Shown piece by piece: positions 8,641 to 19,190 of a stretch of 64,000 nucleotides of DNA; position 1 is the first letter of the stretch, and each line of letters starts with the position of its first letter. The DNA comes from Chitinophaga oryzae (GTDB taxonomy: Bacteria > Bacteroidota > Bacteroidia > Chitinophagales > Chitinophagaceae): assembly GCF_012516375.2 (NCBI RefSeq), contig NZ_CP051204.2, forward strand, positions 4,216,001 to 4,280,000, given 5' to 3'. The notes beneath the pieces were generated by a model. It did not search any database and was not told the DNA's origin. It was given only the letters and a program-made list of their open reading frames with translations. A program made the position numbers and the translations under genes.

Positions 8641-9879
8641 TTATTGTCTTTTATTGTCTTTTTTCTTTTCCAGTTCCTGTATCAAATCTGCCAGTCCTTT
8701 GATTTCAGGCATCAGCTCATTACACCGCCTGGCCCATTGCAGGGCGTCTGCCAATGCTTGTTTTTCCGATGCCGGCAGCTGCGCAAAGGCATGGGCAGCT
8801 GTATACAACTGGTCGCTGATTTCTCTTGAATAAATTTGGGCGACGATTTTCCGCTCCTCCGCAAACCCCGGCATTTTGGTGCTGTCTTGCTCCCCGCTCA
8901 AAAAAGGCTGCATGATTTTATCATAACGCCGTTTGTCTTCCCGGCGGATAGAATCTATGGAAACGCTGAAGGCTTTCTCAGTCATCGTGTAACCTGCCTT
9001 TTTCAGCAGGCTGTAGTCCCTCACCAGTGTACTGTAGAGGAGATCGAGACGGTTCAGGAACTTATATTGGCCGGCATTGAGGCCGTATAACTGCTTCCCG
9101 AATGCCAGCAGCGCATTATACTCCACCAGCCGCCGGTCTGTGAACGCGGTGCCGGCACCCTTTCTGACCAGTTTTTCGAAAAGACGGCCTGTCACCTGTG
9201 CTTTGGAAGCGTCGCTGAGAAGATGATAGTGGTCCATCAGGTACATCAAAGTGGCTGATCGTGTCCCGTTGACCTGGCGGGCCAAAAACAACAATGTACT
9301 GTCGTTGTTCAATACCTGTGCTGGGATAGCGGCAAAATAGGCGTCCAGCACTTCGCTGTTGTCCAGATCGGCCGCTGCAAGGCGGGAAAGATAGTTCCTG
9401 AGAAACCCCGGCTCCCGGTTCCCTTCGTTGAACATCTTTTCAAGATTGCCCGGGTTATTCCTGTCAGCGCCCGCTTGTACCGCCACATCCGCCAGTTGGG
9501 TAAAAGGCATCTTTTCTCTTTCGCCGACTGCCTTATGCACCAGGTAACCGTCACTGTTCAGGAACAGAAACGTCGGATAGGCGCCTACGTTATACTTACG
9601 GGCCAGCGTCACGCCCTCTCCTTTTTCAGCGTCCAGTTTATAGGCAATAAACTGGTCTGCGTATTTCCGGGCCACGCCGGGATCGGTAAACACTTCCCGG
9701 TCCATGTATTTGCAGGGGCCGCACCATTCGGTATACACATCTACAAAGATCATCCTGTGCTGCAGGCGGGCCTCCTCCAGTAGTTCTTTCCAGGAGCCTT
9801 TAAAGAAAGCAATACCGGTTTGGGCAGAGGCAGCGGAACAAACAAGTATCAGGGAGCAAAAGGAGATCAGTTTTTTCAT
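8641..9879 (-). CDS. Exported thioredoxin-fold protein with long C-terminal domain
   Basis: The start is set at the ATG at 9879 because MKKLISFCSLILVCSAASAQ is a clear signal peptide; an upstream in-frame start would bury it. The mature N-terminus is a thioredoxin domain with active site WCGPC (in FVDVYTEWCGPCKYMDREVF) and a cis-Pro region GAYPTFLFLNSDG. About 250 helical residues follow without a recognised family. It is likely a periplasmic thiol reductant or isomerase. The C-terminal codons and stop lie in a 10-bp tandem repeat (see findings). Confidence 0.87.
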   Translation of the reverse strand: MKKLISFCSLILVCSAASAQTGIAFFKGSWKELLEEARLQHRMIFVDVYTEWCGPCKYMDREVFTDPGVARKYADQFIAYKLDAEKGEGVTLARKYNVGAYPTFLFLNSDGYLVHKAVGEREKMPFTQLADVAVQAGADRNNPGNLEKMFNEGNREPGFLRNYLSRLAAADLDNSEVLDAYFAAIPAQVLNNDSTLLFLARQVNGTRSATLMYLMDHYHLLSDASKAQVTGRLFEKLVRKGAGTAFTDRRLVEYNALLAFGKQLYGLNAGQYKFLNRLDLLYSTLVRDYSLLKKAGYTMTEKAFSVSIDSIRREDKRRYDKIMQPFLSGEQDSTKMPGFAEERKIVAQIYSREISDQLYTAAHAFAQLPASEKQALADALQWARRCNELMPEIKGLADLIQELEKKKDNKRQ

Positions 9880-9955
9880 GGTAAATGAGTAACAGGTGGC
9901 GGAATGATGGTAAATATAGAAAAAACCGGATCTTGCACCAATAACTGCTATTGTC

Positions 9956-10816
9956 ATGAGGCGCGGGAAAACAGTTATTCCGATTCATACGCTGGAAACA
10001 GCCCACGGTCACGGCGTCGTGCTGCGGCGGTTGCACGCGGCCGGCACCGGTGATATCCTTCAGCCGGAGGCACACCGGGACGACCATTATCTTTTTCTGC
10101 TGGTAACAAGCGGCAGCTGCCGGTTTATGATCGACTTTAAACAGCACGACCTCCGGCAAAATGAAGTTATCTACGTATACCCGGGACAGGTACATGTCTG
10201 CACCCGTGCCGATCAGGTACAGGCGGTAGCGTTATCCCTGGCCCCTTCATTGATACCGGCTATTTACAGCGGAGCCCTTGAAACCGTTAACGGCATGCAG
10301 CAGCCGGCTTCCCTCGACACCGCTGCTACCGGCATATTGCTTCAGGGACTGCAATTACTGGAACAGCTGCTGGAACAGCCGGCAGACATGTTTTTCCGCC
10401 AGCAGATGCTGGCCGGCGCCATCGATGTGTGCACCGGTATCTTTACCGGCGCGTATAAAGACGGTCAACAAGCAGACACCAACAGCAACCGGCCTGAAAT
10501 GATCATGCGCCAGTTCAGGGCGTTGCTGGTCAATCATTACCTTACGTTACGGACCCCTTCCGCATACGCAGCGGCCTTGCATATATCGGCCGCTTATCTG
10601 AGCGAAACGGTAAGCGCCCAGTCGGGGTTTACGGTCCACCATTGGATACATGAGCAACTGATGCTCGAAGCCCGGCGGCGGTTGTACCATACCGACGAAA
10701 CGATCAAAGAAATAGCACATGGGCTGGGATATGAAGACCATGCTTACTTCTCCAGGCTATTCCGGAAAAAAACAGGGCTAACGCCACAACAATTTCGTGC
10801 CCATTCCCGAAAATAG
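9956..10816 (+). CDS. AraC-family transcriptional regulator
   Basis: The protein has 286 residues. The N-terminal cupin-like sensor includes GDILQPEAHRDDHYLFLLV and NEVIYVYPGQVH. Two C-terminal helix-turn-helix units follow; the second, IKEIAHGLGYEDHAYFSRLF followed by RKKTGLTPQQFR, is the AraC signature. The gene is divergent from the thioredoxin-fold gene with 76 bp between the start codons. It is followed 75 bp later by a flavin monooxygenase that it probably controls (inference from order and strand). Confidence 0.92.
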   Translation: MRRGKTVIPIHTLETAHGHGVVLRRLHAAGTGDILQPEAHRDDHYLFLLVTSGSCRFMIDFKQHDLRQNEVIYVYPGQVHVCTRADQVQAVALSLAPSLIPAIYSGALETVNGMQQPASLDTAATGILLQGLQLLEQLLEQPADMFFRQQMLAGAIDVCTGIFTGAYKDGQQADTNSNRPEMIMRQFRALLVNHYLTLRTPSAYAAALHISAAYLSETVSAQSGFTVHHWIHEQLMLEARRRLYHTDETIKEIAHGLGYEDHAYFSRLFRKKTGLTPQQFRAHSRK

Positions 10817-10891
10817 TACCAGGCATCCCGGTGTTTGTCCATTTTTCAGTATGCGTTTGTGCCGGAGCTTTGCCGGTAAAACATACAACAC

Positions 10892-12046
10892 ATGAAAGTA
10901 ATTATTGCAGGCGCCGGCCTGGGCGGCCTTTGCCTGGCACAGGGATTAAGCAAAGCCGGAATCGGTTTTGAAGTATATGAAAGAGATGCTGCTTTCGACA
11001 GCAGGACACAGGGCTACCGCATCAGGATAGACCATAGCGGCCAACAGGCGCTGGCTGCCTGCCTTCCGTCCGATTTATATAATGCCTTTGAGAACACTGC
11101 CGCCCTGCCGGCGCCCGTGTATACGCTCGATACCCGGATGCAGACGATGGAAGACAAATGGGTGGACCAATGGATAAGAGACGAGCGGGAAATACCTGCC
11201 GACCTGAAGGCTGACCGGCACACGTTACGGCGGGTGCTGATGCAGGGCATTGAAGACCATGTACATTTTGGCAAGGAGCTTACCGCATACAGTGAACAGC
11301 CCGACCAGACGATACAGTGCCTGTTCGCCGATGGAGAGACTGCCACGGCAGATGTGCTGGTAATAGCCAATGGCGCTGCTTCCACGCTGGTGGCCGGCTG
11401 TTTTCCCGGCACTTCCCTGCATGATACCGGCGACATCTGCATCTATGGTAAAGCTCCATGGAACGGGGAACTTCAGCAGTTGCTCCGGGAGGGCACCAAT
11501 GTTATTTTCGGAGAAAACATTGCCGGTATTATCGACGTGATGCAGTTTAACCGGACCACGCGATCTTCCGTTATGCCTCCGGAAGATTATCTCTATTGGG
11601 CACTGATTGGTCAGCGCAGCAGTTTCGGGTTGCAGCCCGGCCAGTCGCTAAGGCTCTCTGTTCCGCAGTTACAGGAGGCCGTTGCGCAGGCTACCAGCAC
11701 ATTTCCTGATGCGCTGAGCCCTTTGTTTACCGGAGCGGCAGTCACCGCCGGCGCTATTGTGCCTGTGCGGCACTCGGTGCAGGGAGGTCGCTCTCAGCAG
11801 GTACGTGTAACCGTTAGCGGTGATGCCATACACACCATGAGTCCTGCTGCCGGGCTGGGCGCCAATACCGCTTTACGGGATGCCGCCGCGCTGGCAGCAC
11901 ACCTGAAAAAGTCGGCAGATGGTCATCTCCCCCTGATGGAAACATTATTAAATTATGAACAGGAGATGCTGTCATACAGCGCTGCGGCCATCAGCGCGTC
12001 CAAAAAGGGCAGTGCCTTACTTTACAACAGCGGAGATAATCCTTAA
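10892..12046 (+). CDS. FAD-dependent monooxygenase, second copy type
   Basis: The protein has 384 residues. FAD motifs are GAGLGG (residues 7-12) and the C-terminal SGDAIHTMSPAAGLGANTALRDA. The middle motif reads ANGAAS where most relatives have ADGxxS, so the usual Asp is Asn. Catalytic group A flavin monooxygenases of this type (TetX and related) hydroxylate small molecules with NADPH and O2. It differs clearly from the 3160-4305 enzyme in the middle third. It follows an AraC regulator, a pairing often seen for inducible detoxification enzymes. Substrate unknown. Confidence 0.88.
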   Translation: MKVIIAGAGLGGLCLAQGLSKAGIGFEVYERDAAFDSRTQGYRIRIDHSGQQALAACLPSDLYNAFENTAALPAPVYTLDTRMQTMEDKWVDQWIRDEREIPADLKADRHTLRRVLMQGIEDHVHFGKELTAYSEQPDQTIQCLFADGETATADVLVIANGAASTLVAGCFPGTSLHDTGDICIYGKAPWNGELQQLLREGTNVIFGENIAGIIDVMQFNRTTRSSVMPPEDYLYWALIGQRSSFGLQPGQSLRLSVPQLQEAVAQATSTFPDALSPLFTGAAVTAGAIVPVRHSVQGGRSQQVRVTVSGDAIHTMSPAAGLGANTALRDAAALAAHLKKSADGHLPLMETLLNYEQEMLSYSAAAISASKKGSALLYNSGDNP

Positions 12047-12141
12047 ATTTAGTATATTAGAAGTAAAACCGGCAAACCGTGTCGCAGCGCGGTGCGCATC
12101 CATATCGACAGATGATTCCTCGCCGACAGCATGTCCAACGA

Positions 12142-12177
12142 ATAGGTTTTAACTATCAGATTATAGAACTAATTGAT
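12142..12177 (+). promoter_or_regulatory. OxyR-like binding site upstream of katG
   Basis: The tract reads ATAG-N7-CTAT-N6-ATAG-N7-TGAT. The OxyR consensus is four ATAG/CTAT elements spaced by seven bases, with inner T and A positions; the first spacer, gttttaa, matches the ntnnnan pattern. The central spacer is one base short and the fourth element is poor. A candidate -7 element TACTTTTA follows at 12201-12208, so an activator bound here would sit just upstream of RNA polymerase. No oxyR gene is in the window. Confidence 0.45.
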
Positions 12178-12225
12178 TTTTCCTATATCCCTAATGCCTT
12201 TACTTTTACCGGACCGCATCTGTAA

Positions 12226-14538
<2,313 letters not shown>

Positions 14539-14554
14539 CGGTATGAAATAAAGG

Positions 14555-14593
14555 AAAACAAAACAGCCTCCCTGAGGGAGGCTGTTTTGTTTT
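14555..14593. terminator. Bidirectional terminator between katG and the YdeI-like gene
   Basis: A perfect 18-bp inverted repeat (arms 14555-14572 and 14576-14593) has a three-base loop. The GC-rich core GCCTCCC/GGGAGGC is flanked by A-rich and T-rich ends on both strands, so it can end transcription from both convergent genes. It reaches into the stop codon of the minus-strand gene. Confidence 0.9.
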
Positions 14594-15182
14594 AGTCGTT
14601 CAATCCTTTTCCATCAAGGATATGTTCCATATATTTTTCGATCCTCGACATCCGTGTTTTGGCTTGTTTGGCTGCCGAAAAATAAAGCAGGTAGCCCCGT
14701 TGCCGCCCGGGCGTTAGCGCCTCAAAGGCTTTTTTCAACGCCGGTAATTTATCCAGCTTTTGCCGGAACTCTTCCGGCATGTTAAATTCTTCCGTCTTTT
14801 TATATTGCACCTGGTAACCGGCTTTCTCTATTTCGATGGCTTCAAACACGTAAGATTTCAACATACGTGTCATCTTTACAATCTCCTTTACATTGGTAAA
14901 ACGGACCTGACGGGTAGCCTGCACGTTCTCCGACTGTATCACGAGGATGCCCTCCGGATCGGCCATCAGTGCGCCTTTAAAGAATAACAATGCGCAGTAT
15001 TCCTTAAAGCCGTGCATCAGCACCACGTTGGTACCGTTGTACGTGTAACAGGGAACACCCCATTTTAATTCTTCTGTCAACTGACAATCGAGTAGAATGT
15101 CTCTCAGTTTTTCAAACTCCTCCCGCCATTTTTCGGAACGCTCCATGAACGCATCTACTTTTTCTGCACCGGTTTTTGCCAT
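14592..15182 (-). CDS. YdeI/OmpD-associated-like protein with DUF1801 domain
   Basis: The protein has 196 residues. The N-terminal half (EKWREEFEKLRDILLDCQLT, then EELKWGVPCYTYNG and FKEYCALLFFKG) is a DUF1801 / iron-chaperone-like fold. The C-terminal half (MPEEFRQKLDKLPALKKAFE, ALTPGRQRGYLLYFSAAKQA, then KTRMSRIEKYMEHILDGKGL) is the YdeI/OmdA family signature. Its role is not established; E. coli YdeI is linked to porin levels and peptide resistance. It stands alone, convergent with katG. Confidence 0.85.
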   Translation of the reverse strand: MAKTGAEKVDAFMERSEKWREEFEKLRDILLDCQLTEELKWGVPCYTYNGTNVVLMHGFKEYCALLFFKGALMADPEGILVIQSENVQATRQVRFTNVKEIVKMTRMLKSYVFEAIEIEKAGYQVQYKKTEEFNMPEEFRQKLDKLPALKKAFEALTPGRQRGYLLYFSAAKQAKTRMSRIEKYMEHILDGKGLND

Positions 15183-15409
15183 AGAAATATAGTTTTTGGC
15201 TGATTTTTTAGCTGGTTATCGCCTTGGTTTTCGCCTGCAATATATACCGTATTCGTTAATTTATCGTGCTTTACCCTGTTTCGTCAACAGGTTTGCGTTT
15301 GTAAATTTTCCGGCAAGTATTATCTTTATTCAGGGTCATGTGCGCCGTCTCCGGCGATCCAACAACAAGTTGCTATCCACGACAAACATATCTTTATCAA
15401 ACGAATGCT

Positions 15410-16894
15410 ATGGAAAAAATCACCCCGCAGGATATACGCTATGCCGATCTTGCAGAAAAGCGGTTCAACAAACGTTTTGCCGGAAAACCTGAATACATTG
15501 TTTTACCAGCATCCACGGAAGAAGTAACAGCGGCCGTGCAGGAAGCGGTCAGCAGCCGGCGCAGGCTGGTGGTACGCAGTGGCGGCCATTGCCTGGAGGG
15601 CTTTGTAACAGATCCTGCCGTACAGGTATTACTCGACCTGTCGATGATGAGCGATATTTATTACGACGCCGGACGGGCGGCCTTTGCCGTAGAGGCCGGC
15701 GCCACCGTGGGAGAAATGTACAGGAAGCTTTTTCTCGGCTGGGGCGTGGTATTGCCCGCGGGCGAACATCCCGGCATTGGCATGGGCGGGCATGTGTTGG
15801 GCGGCGCTTTTGGTTTTCTCTGCCGGGAATACGGTCTGGCAGCAGATTATCTTTATGCCGTGGAAGTAGTAACGGTCGACGCTTCCGGGAAAGCCCATGC
15901 CGTCATCGCTACACGGGAAACAGATGATCCTGACCGGGAGCTCTGGTGGGCGCATACCGGCGGCGGCGGCGGTAACTTCGGAATCGTTACCCGCTACTGG
16001 CTTCGTGCTGCGGATGCTACCGGCAATGACCCGTACACTGCATTGCCCCTGGCGCCGTCATCCGTGACCACTTTCCGGGTATCGTGGGACTGGCAGCAGT
16101 TGGATGAAAGCGCTTTTAACCGGCTAACGAAAAATTTCGGTGCCTGGTGCCTGGAAAACAGCAGCCCCGACTCCCCCAGCCTCCCTTTATTCAGCATACT
16201 TTTTCTGAACCACCGGAATATTGGTAAAGTAGATATTAAGGGATTGGCCACCGGAGCCAATGCCCGCCAGCTGATAGACCATCATCTGGCCGATGTGGCA
16301 GTACCTGTTGGCGTTCCTTATTCTCTGCAGACCGAAGAAACGCCCTGGTTACGCTTTGCTCTTAATCCGTTTCCGGAACTGTTTCAACCGGGCCTGGACA
16401 ATATACATTCCAAAGTGAAAGACGCCTGGTTCCGTCAGCCGCTGACGGACAGCCAGATGGCGACTGCCTACCGTTATCTCAACGCAGCAGTTCCCATCGG
16501 CGGCGGCCTGGGTATGGCCACCTACGGCGGCAAAGTCAATACTGTTGCACCAGATGCCACCGCCACCGCCCAACGGAGCTGTATCATGGACGTGGCCTGC
16601 AACACGGGATGGATGGATCCCCGGGGAGCGGCGGCCAGCCTCGAATGGGTCCGGCATTTTTACAGGGACCTCTTCCCGGATACCGGTGGTGTACCGGTGC
16701 CGAACGAACAAACCGACGGGGCTATGATCAATCATCCGGACACCGACCTGGCCGATGCCGCCTGGAACCGCTCCGGCACACCGTGGCACACGCTCTATTA
16801 CAAAGACAATTATCCCAGGCTGCAACGGGTGAAAGCCCAATGGGACCCGCTGAACATCTTCCATCATGCCTTATCCATACAGGCAGCCCTGTAA
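15410..16894 (+). CDS. Berberine-bridge-type FAD-linked oxidase
   Basis: The start is taken at the ATG at 15410 (MEKITPQDIRYADLAEK), giving 494 residues. An N-terminal FAD_binding_4 (PCMH) domain has RSGGHCLEGF, in which His60 is the expected covalent flavin ligand, and the loop AGEHPGIGMGGHVLGGAFG. A C-terminal BBE domain ends with YKDNYPRLQRVKAQWDPLNI. In bicovalent members the second flavin link is a Cys in the PCMH loop; here that position is His (EHPGIG), so only one covalent bond is expected. Such enzymes oxidise sugars, alcohols or secondary metabolites with O2. The substrate is unknown. A terminator hairpin follows directly. Confidence 0.88.
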   Translation: MEKITPQDIRYADLAEKRFNKRFAGKPEYIVLPASTEEVTAAVQEAVSSRRRLVVRSGGHCLEGFVTDPAVQVLLDLSMMSDIYYDAGRAAFAVEAGATVGEMYRKLFLGWGVVLPAGEHPGIGMGGHVLGGAFGFLCREYGLAADYLYAVEVVTVDASGKAHAVIATRETDDPDRELWWAHTGGGGGNFGIVTRYWLRAADATGNDPYTALPLAPSSVTTFRVSWDWQQLDESAFNRLTKNFGAWCLENSSPDSPSLPLFSILFLNHRNIGKVDIKGLATGANARQLIDHHLADVAVPVGVPYSLQTEETPWLRFALNPFPELFQPGLDNIHSKVKDAWFRQPLTDSQMATAYRYLNAAVPIGGGLGMATYGGKVNTVAPDATATAQRSCIMDVACNTGWMDPRGAAASLEWVRHFYRDLFPDTGGVPVPNEQTDGAMINHPDTDLADAAWNRSGTPWHTLYYKDNYPRLQRVKAQWDPLNIFHHALSIQAAL

Positions 16895-16895
16895 T

Positions 16896-16945
16896 AGCGA
16901 AGCGGCGCACAGACGTGCACCGCTTCGCTTGTTTGCTTGTTTTGC
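16896..16945 (+). terminator. Terminator of the FAD-linked oxidase gene
   Basis: AGCGAAGCGG (16896-16905) pairs perfectly with CCGCTTCGCT (16920-16929), with four more pairs inside after one mismatch. A T-rich tail (tgtttgcttgtttt) follows. Confidence 0.8.
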
Positions 16946-16994
16946 TATTTATTGTAACAATTATGAAATCAGCTGAACCGCTGAGTTGAACCTA

Positions 16995-17483
16995 TTACTG
17001 ACCTTTGTAAGTAAATTGTTTGTCATGACGCGTTCCTGCTGCAACAGAAATATTCTGAGCATTTGTCTGCACTGTCCCGTTGATTTCTGCCTTATAACTT
17101 ACGATAATCGGCGCACCTTCCCTATTGCTTACAGCTACACTTAAGCTGCCAAAATCGAATGATTTAACAGTTTCAAAAACATAGGTCTTTGTAGCGCCCA
17201 GGAATTTCGTTTCATCTACGTTAACGTCATCGGCATTACCCTGATCTGCACCGTTGATCTTCCATACGGAGGCTCCATACTGGCTGGCATCATGATTGCC
17301 GGCATTTGCCCAGATTTCAACATCATCTTCGGCGGTAACCCCTGTCGCGGTCACTGTATATTTAATCGTAATTTTATTGGCTGGCGCCGGGTCATCTTTT
17401 TTGCTGCAACCGGTAAATACTACACTGGCCATCGCCGCAAGGCACAGTCCCCAAACAATGTTTTTTGCTTTTCTAGTTCCCAT
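16995..17483 (-). CDS. Small secreted lipoprotein of unknown function
   Basis: The protein has 162 residues. The signal NIVWGLCLAAMASVVFTGC ends in a lipobox Cys followed by SKKDDPAP, a usual start for surface-exposed Bacteroidota lipoproteins. The mature part, about 135 residues, is beta-rich with a single-domain Ig-like look (KITIKYTVTATGV, FGSLSVAVSNREGAPIIVSY). I recognise no family. It is convergent with the oxidase gene to its left and lies downstream of the deaminase gene on the same strand, 131 bp away. Confidence 0.75.
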   Translation of the reverse strand: MGTRKAKNIVWGLCLAAMASVVFTGCSKKDDPAPANKITIKYTVTATGVTAEDDVEIWANAGNHDASQYGASVWKINGADQGNADDVNVDETKFLGATKTYVFETVKSFDFGSLSVAVSNREGAPIIVSYKAEINGTVQTNAQNISVAAGTRHDKQFTYKGQ

Positions 17484-17614
17484 TTATGTGTATTGAAGGT
17501 TAAAATGAATGACCCAAAGGTAGGATGGTATGCTACCCATGACAATACCGGGAAACCAGCATTTTGAACTAAGGGTTTTGGAAACGATTATCTGTAAAGG
17601 ATTCTACAGGGCCA

Positions 17615-19093
17615 TCAACGGATTACCTTTCCGGTACCGTAACGGAGCAACTGCTGCTCAAACCGTGCGAAGGCAATATCCAGTTGACGCAACTTTTCTT
17701 CCTTCAGTGCAGCAGGCCGTATAAAGCTATACCGGATGCTGTTGCTGACTATCTGCCTGATATCTGCATACCGCAATGACGGGTAGCGGGTGGCCAGTAA
17801 TACATATTGCCGGGTAAGGTCTGTCCGGAGCACGCCGGCATCATCTGTACTGATAACAACGGGTACTTTGTGGGTAAAATACAACAATACCGGATGCAGT
17901 TCATTTTGCACTTTCAGGATAAATTCATTACTGCTCAAATTGATTTCGACCGGGATCTTCTTGCGGGCCATATGGTCCAGGACAGTTTTCCAGGCTGATT
18001 CATAAGCGATGTCAACCCCGTGTCCTATCCTTCTGGCGCCGGCAACCATCACCGCCTCCGTGATATGGGAGCGCAGCTGTTCCGGCCTGACCATACCGGC
18101 AGTCAATTCCCCGGCATGCAGCGAATAAGGTACCCGTCCGTGATAGTTGCGGTCCAGATGAGCGAACATGAGCATGTGCAACTGATAATCCCTCATCGAC
18201 ACTTCCCCGTCTTCCCGGGACACCAGGTTTACGCCCACTACCAGCGAATCCCGGCTGGCCACCTCGAAAGCCAGCATTAACCGCCGGTACACGCTTAACG
18301 GAGCGCCGGCCCTGGAAGCGCTGAGCTGATACCGTAATATAAACGTACTATCGTCCACGTTAGCATTGCGGTGTATCTCCGCCATCCGGCGGCGGCAGCT
18401 GTCCGCCCAATGGACTGCCCCATGTGCGAGCAGCGAATCCCGTACTTTGTCCAGGATGCCGAATACCACGAGGCTGTCTTTCAGGGAGACGCCTGTCAGC
18501 GATTTCTCCCAGTCAGCGCTTTCCGGCTGGTCGATACGCATATCCGGCTGGCCCGTCTGGGTTTCTATATACTGAACGTTTTCACTGACCGCCCGCTGCT
18601 TCAGTTCGCGTAACCCTTCCTCCATGCCAAATGAGGCAACGAAAGACATCTTCCCGAAGGTGGCAAAAAAATGCTCGTCCGATGGGCGCAGCGATGCTTC
18701 GTAATCTTTCGCGGACACTGACCGCAGAAACGCCTGTTTCAGTGAGTCAAACCGTGCATCGCGCGGCAGTGCCGCAAAACGTTTCCAGGGCAGGGCGTGC
18801 TCAGTGCCGGGCGTGTCGACATCCATTGTTGAAGTGTTGATCCAGCCGTTATGGTCAGCAAGGATCTGCCAGTAGGTCTCTCCATACATCGACCCTGAAA
18901 AATGGTGATGAAGATCTCCCCCTTTAGGCATCGCCGTAAAAAAGGCAGTCAGTAACAGCGGATCACGGCGGATCTGTTCAAAATAATCGCCTGCCCGGCG
19001 GGAAAGGTCTTTGTCTTCAGGTACAGGGCTCAATGCCATCAGGCCGGCTACACCGGCCGCAACAGCAATAGTTTGCAGCGTTTTTTTCTTCAT
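17615..19093 (-). CDS. Exported adenosine deaminase-family protein (ADGF-like)
   Basis: The protein has 492 residues. An N-terminal hydrophobic signal (residues 5-22) suggests export, which is unlike cytoplasmic Add. The zinc site motifs of the amidohydrolase family are present: HxH at His62/His64 in GGDLHHHFSG, the His of YSLHAGEL, the RIGHGVDI loop, and the STDDAGV loop with catalytic Asp. Length and the MPKGGDLHHHFSGSMY start fit the secreted ADGF/ADA2 branch. It likely deaminates adenosine or a related purine nucleoside outside the cytoplasm. Start at MKKKTLQ. Confidence 0.88.
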   Translation of the reverse strand: MKKKTLQTIAVAAGVAGLMALSPVPEDKDLSRRAGDYFEQIRRDPLLLTAFFTAMPKGGDLHHHFSGSMYGETYWQILADHNGWINTSTMDVDTPGTEHALPWKRFAALPRDARFDSLKQAFLRSVSAKDYEASLRPSDEHFFATFGKMSFVASFGMEEGLRELKQRAVSENVQYIETQTGQPDMRIDQPESADWEKSLTGVSLKDSLVVFGILDKVRDSLLAHGAVHWADSCRRRMAEIHRNANVDDSTFILRYQLSASRAGAPLSVYRRLMLAFEVASRDSLVVGVNLVSREDGEVSMRDYQLHMLMFAHLDRNYHGRVPYSLHAGELTAGMVRPEQLRSHITEAVMVAGARRIGHGVDIAYESAWKTVLDHMARKKIPVEINLSSNEFILKVQNELHPVLLYFTHKVPVVISTDDAGVLRTDLTRQYVLLATRYPSLRYADIRQIVSNSIRYSFIRPAALKEEKLRQLDIAFARFEQQLLRYGTGKVIR

Positions 19094-19190
19094 AGTGTTT
19101 TGCTAAAAGGTCGGTAAGCCTTTGCTTACCCAAAAGAAAGACAATTCACGGAAATACGGTTACAGCATAAGCAGGAAAACGGGCAGGCCG

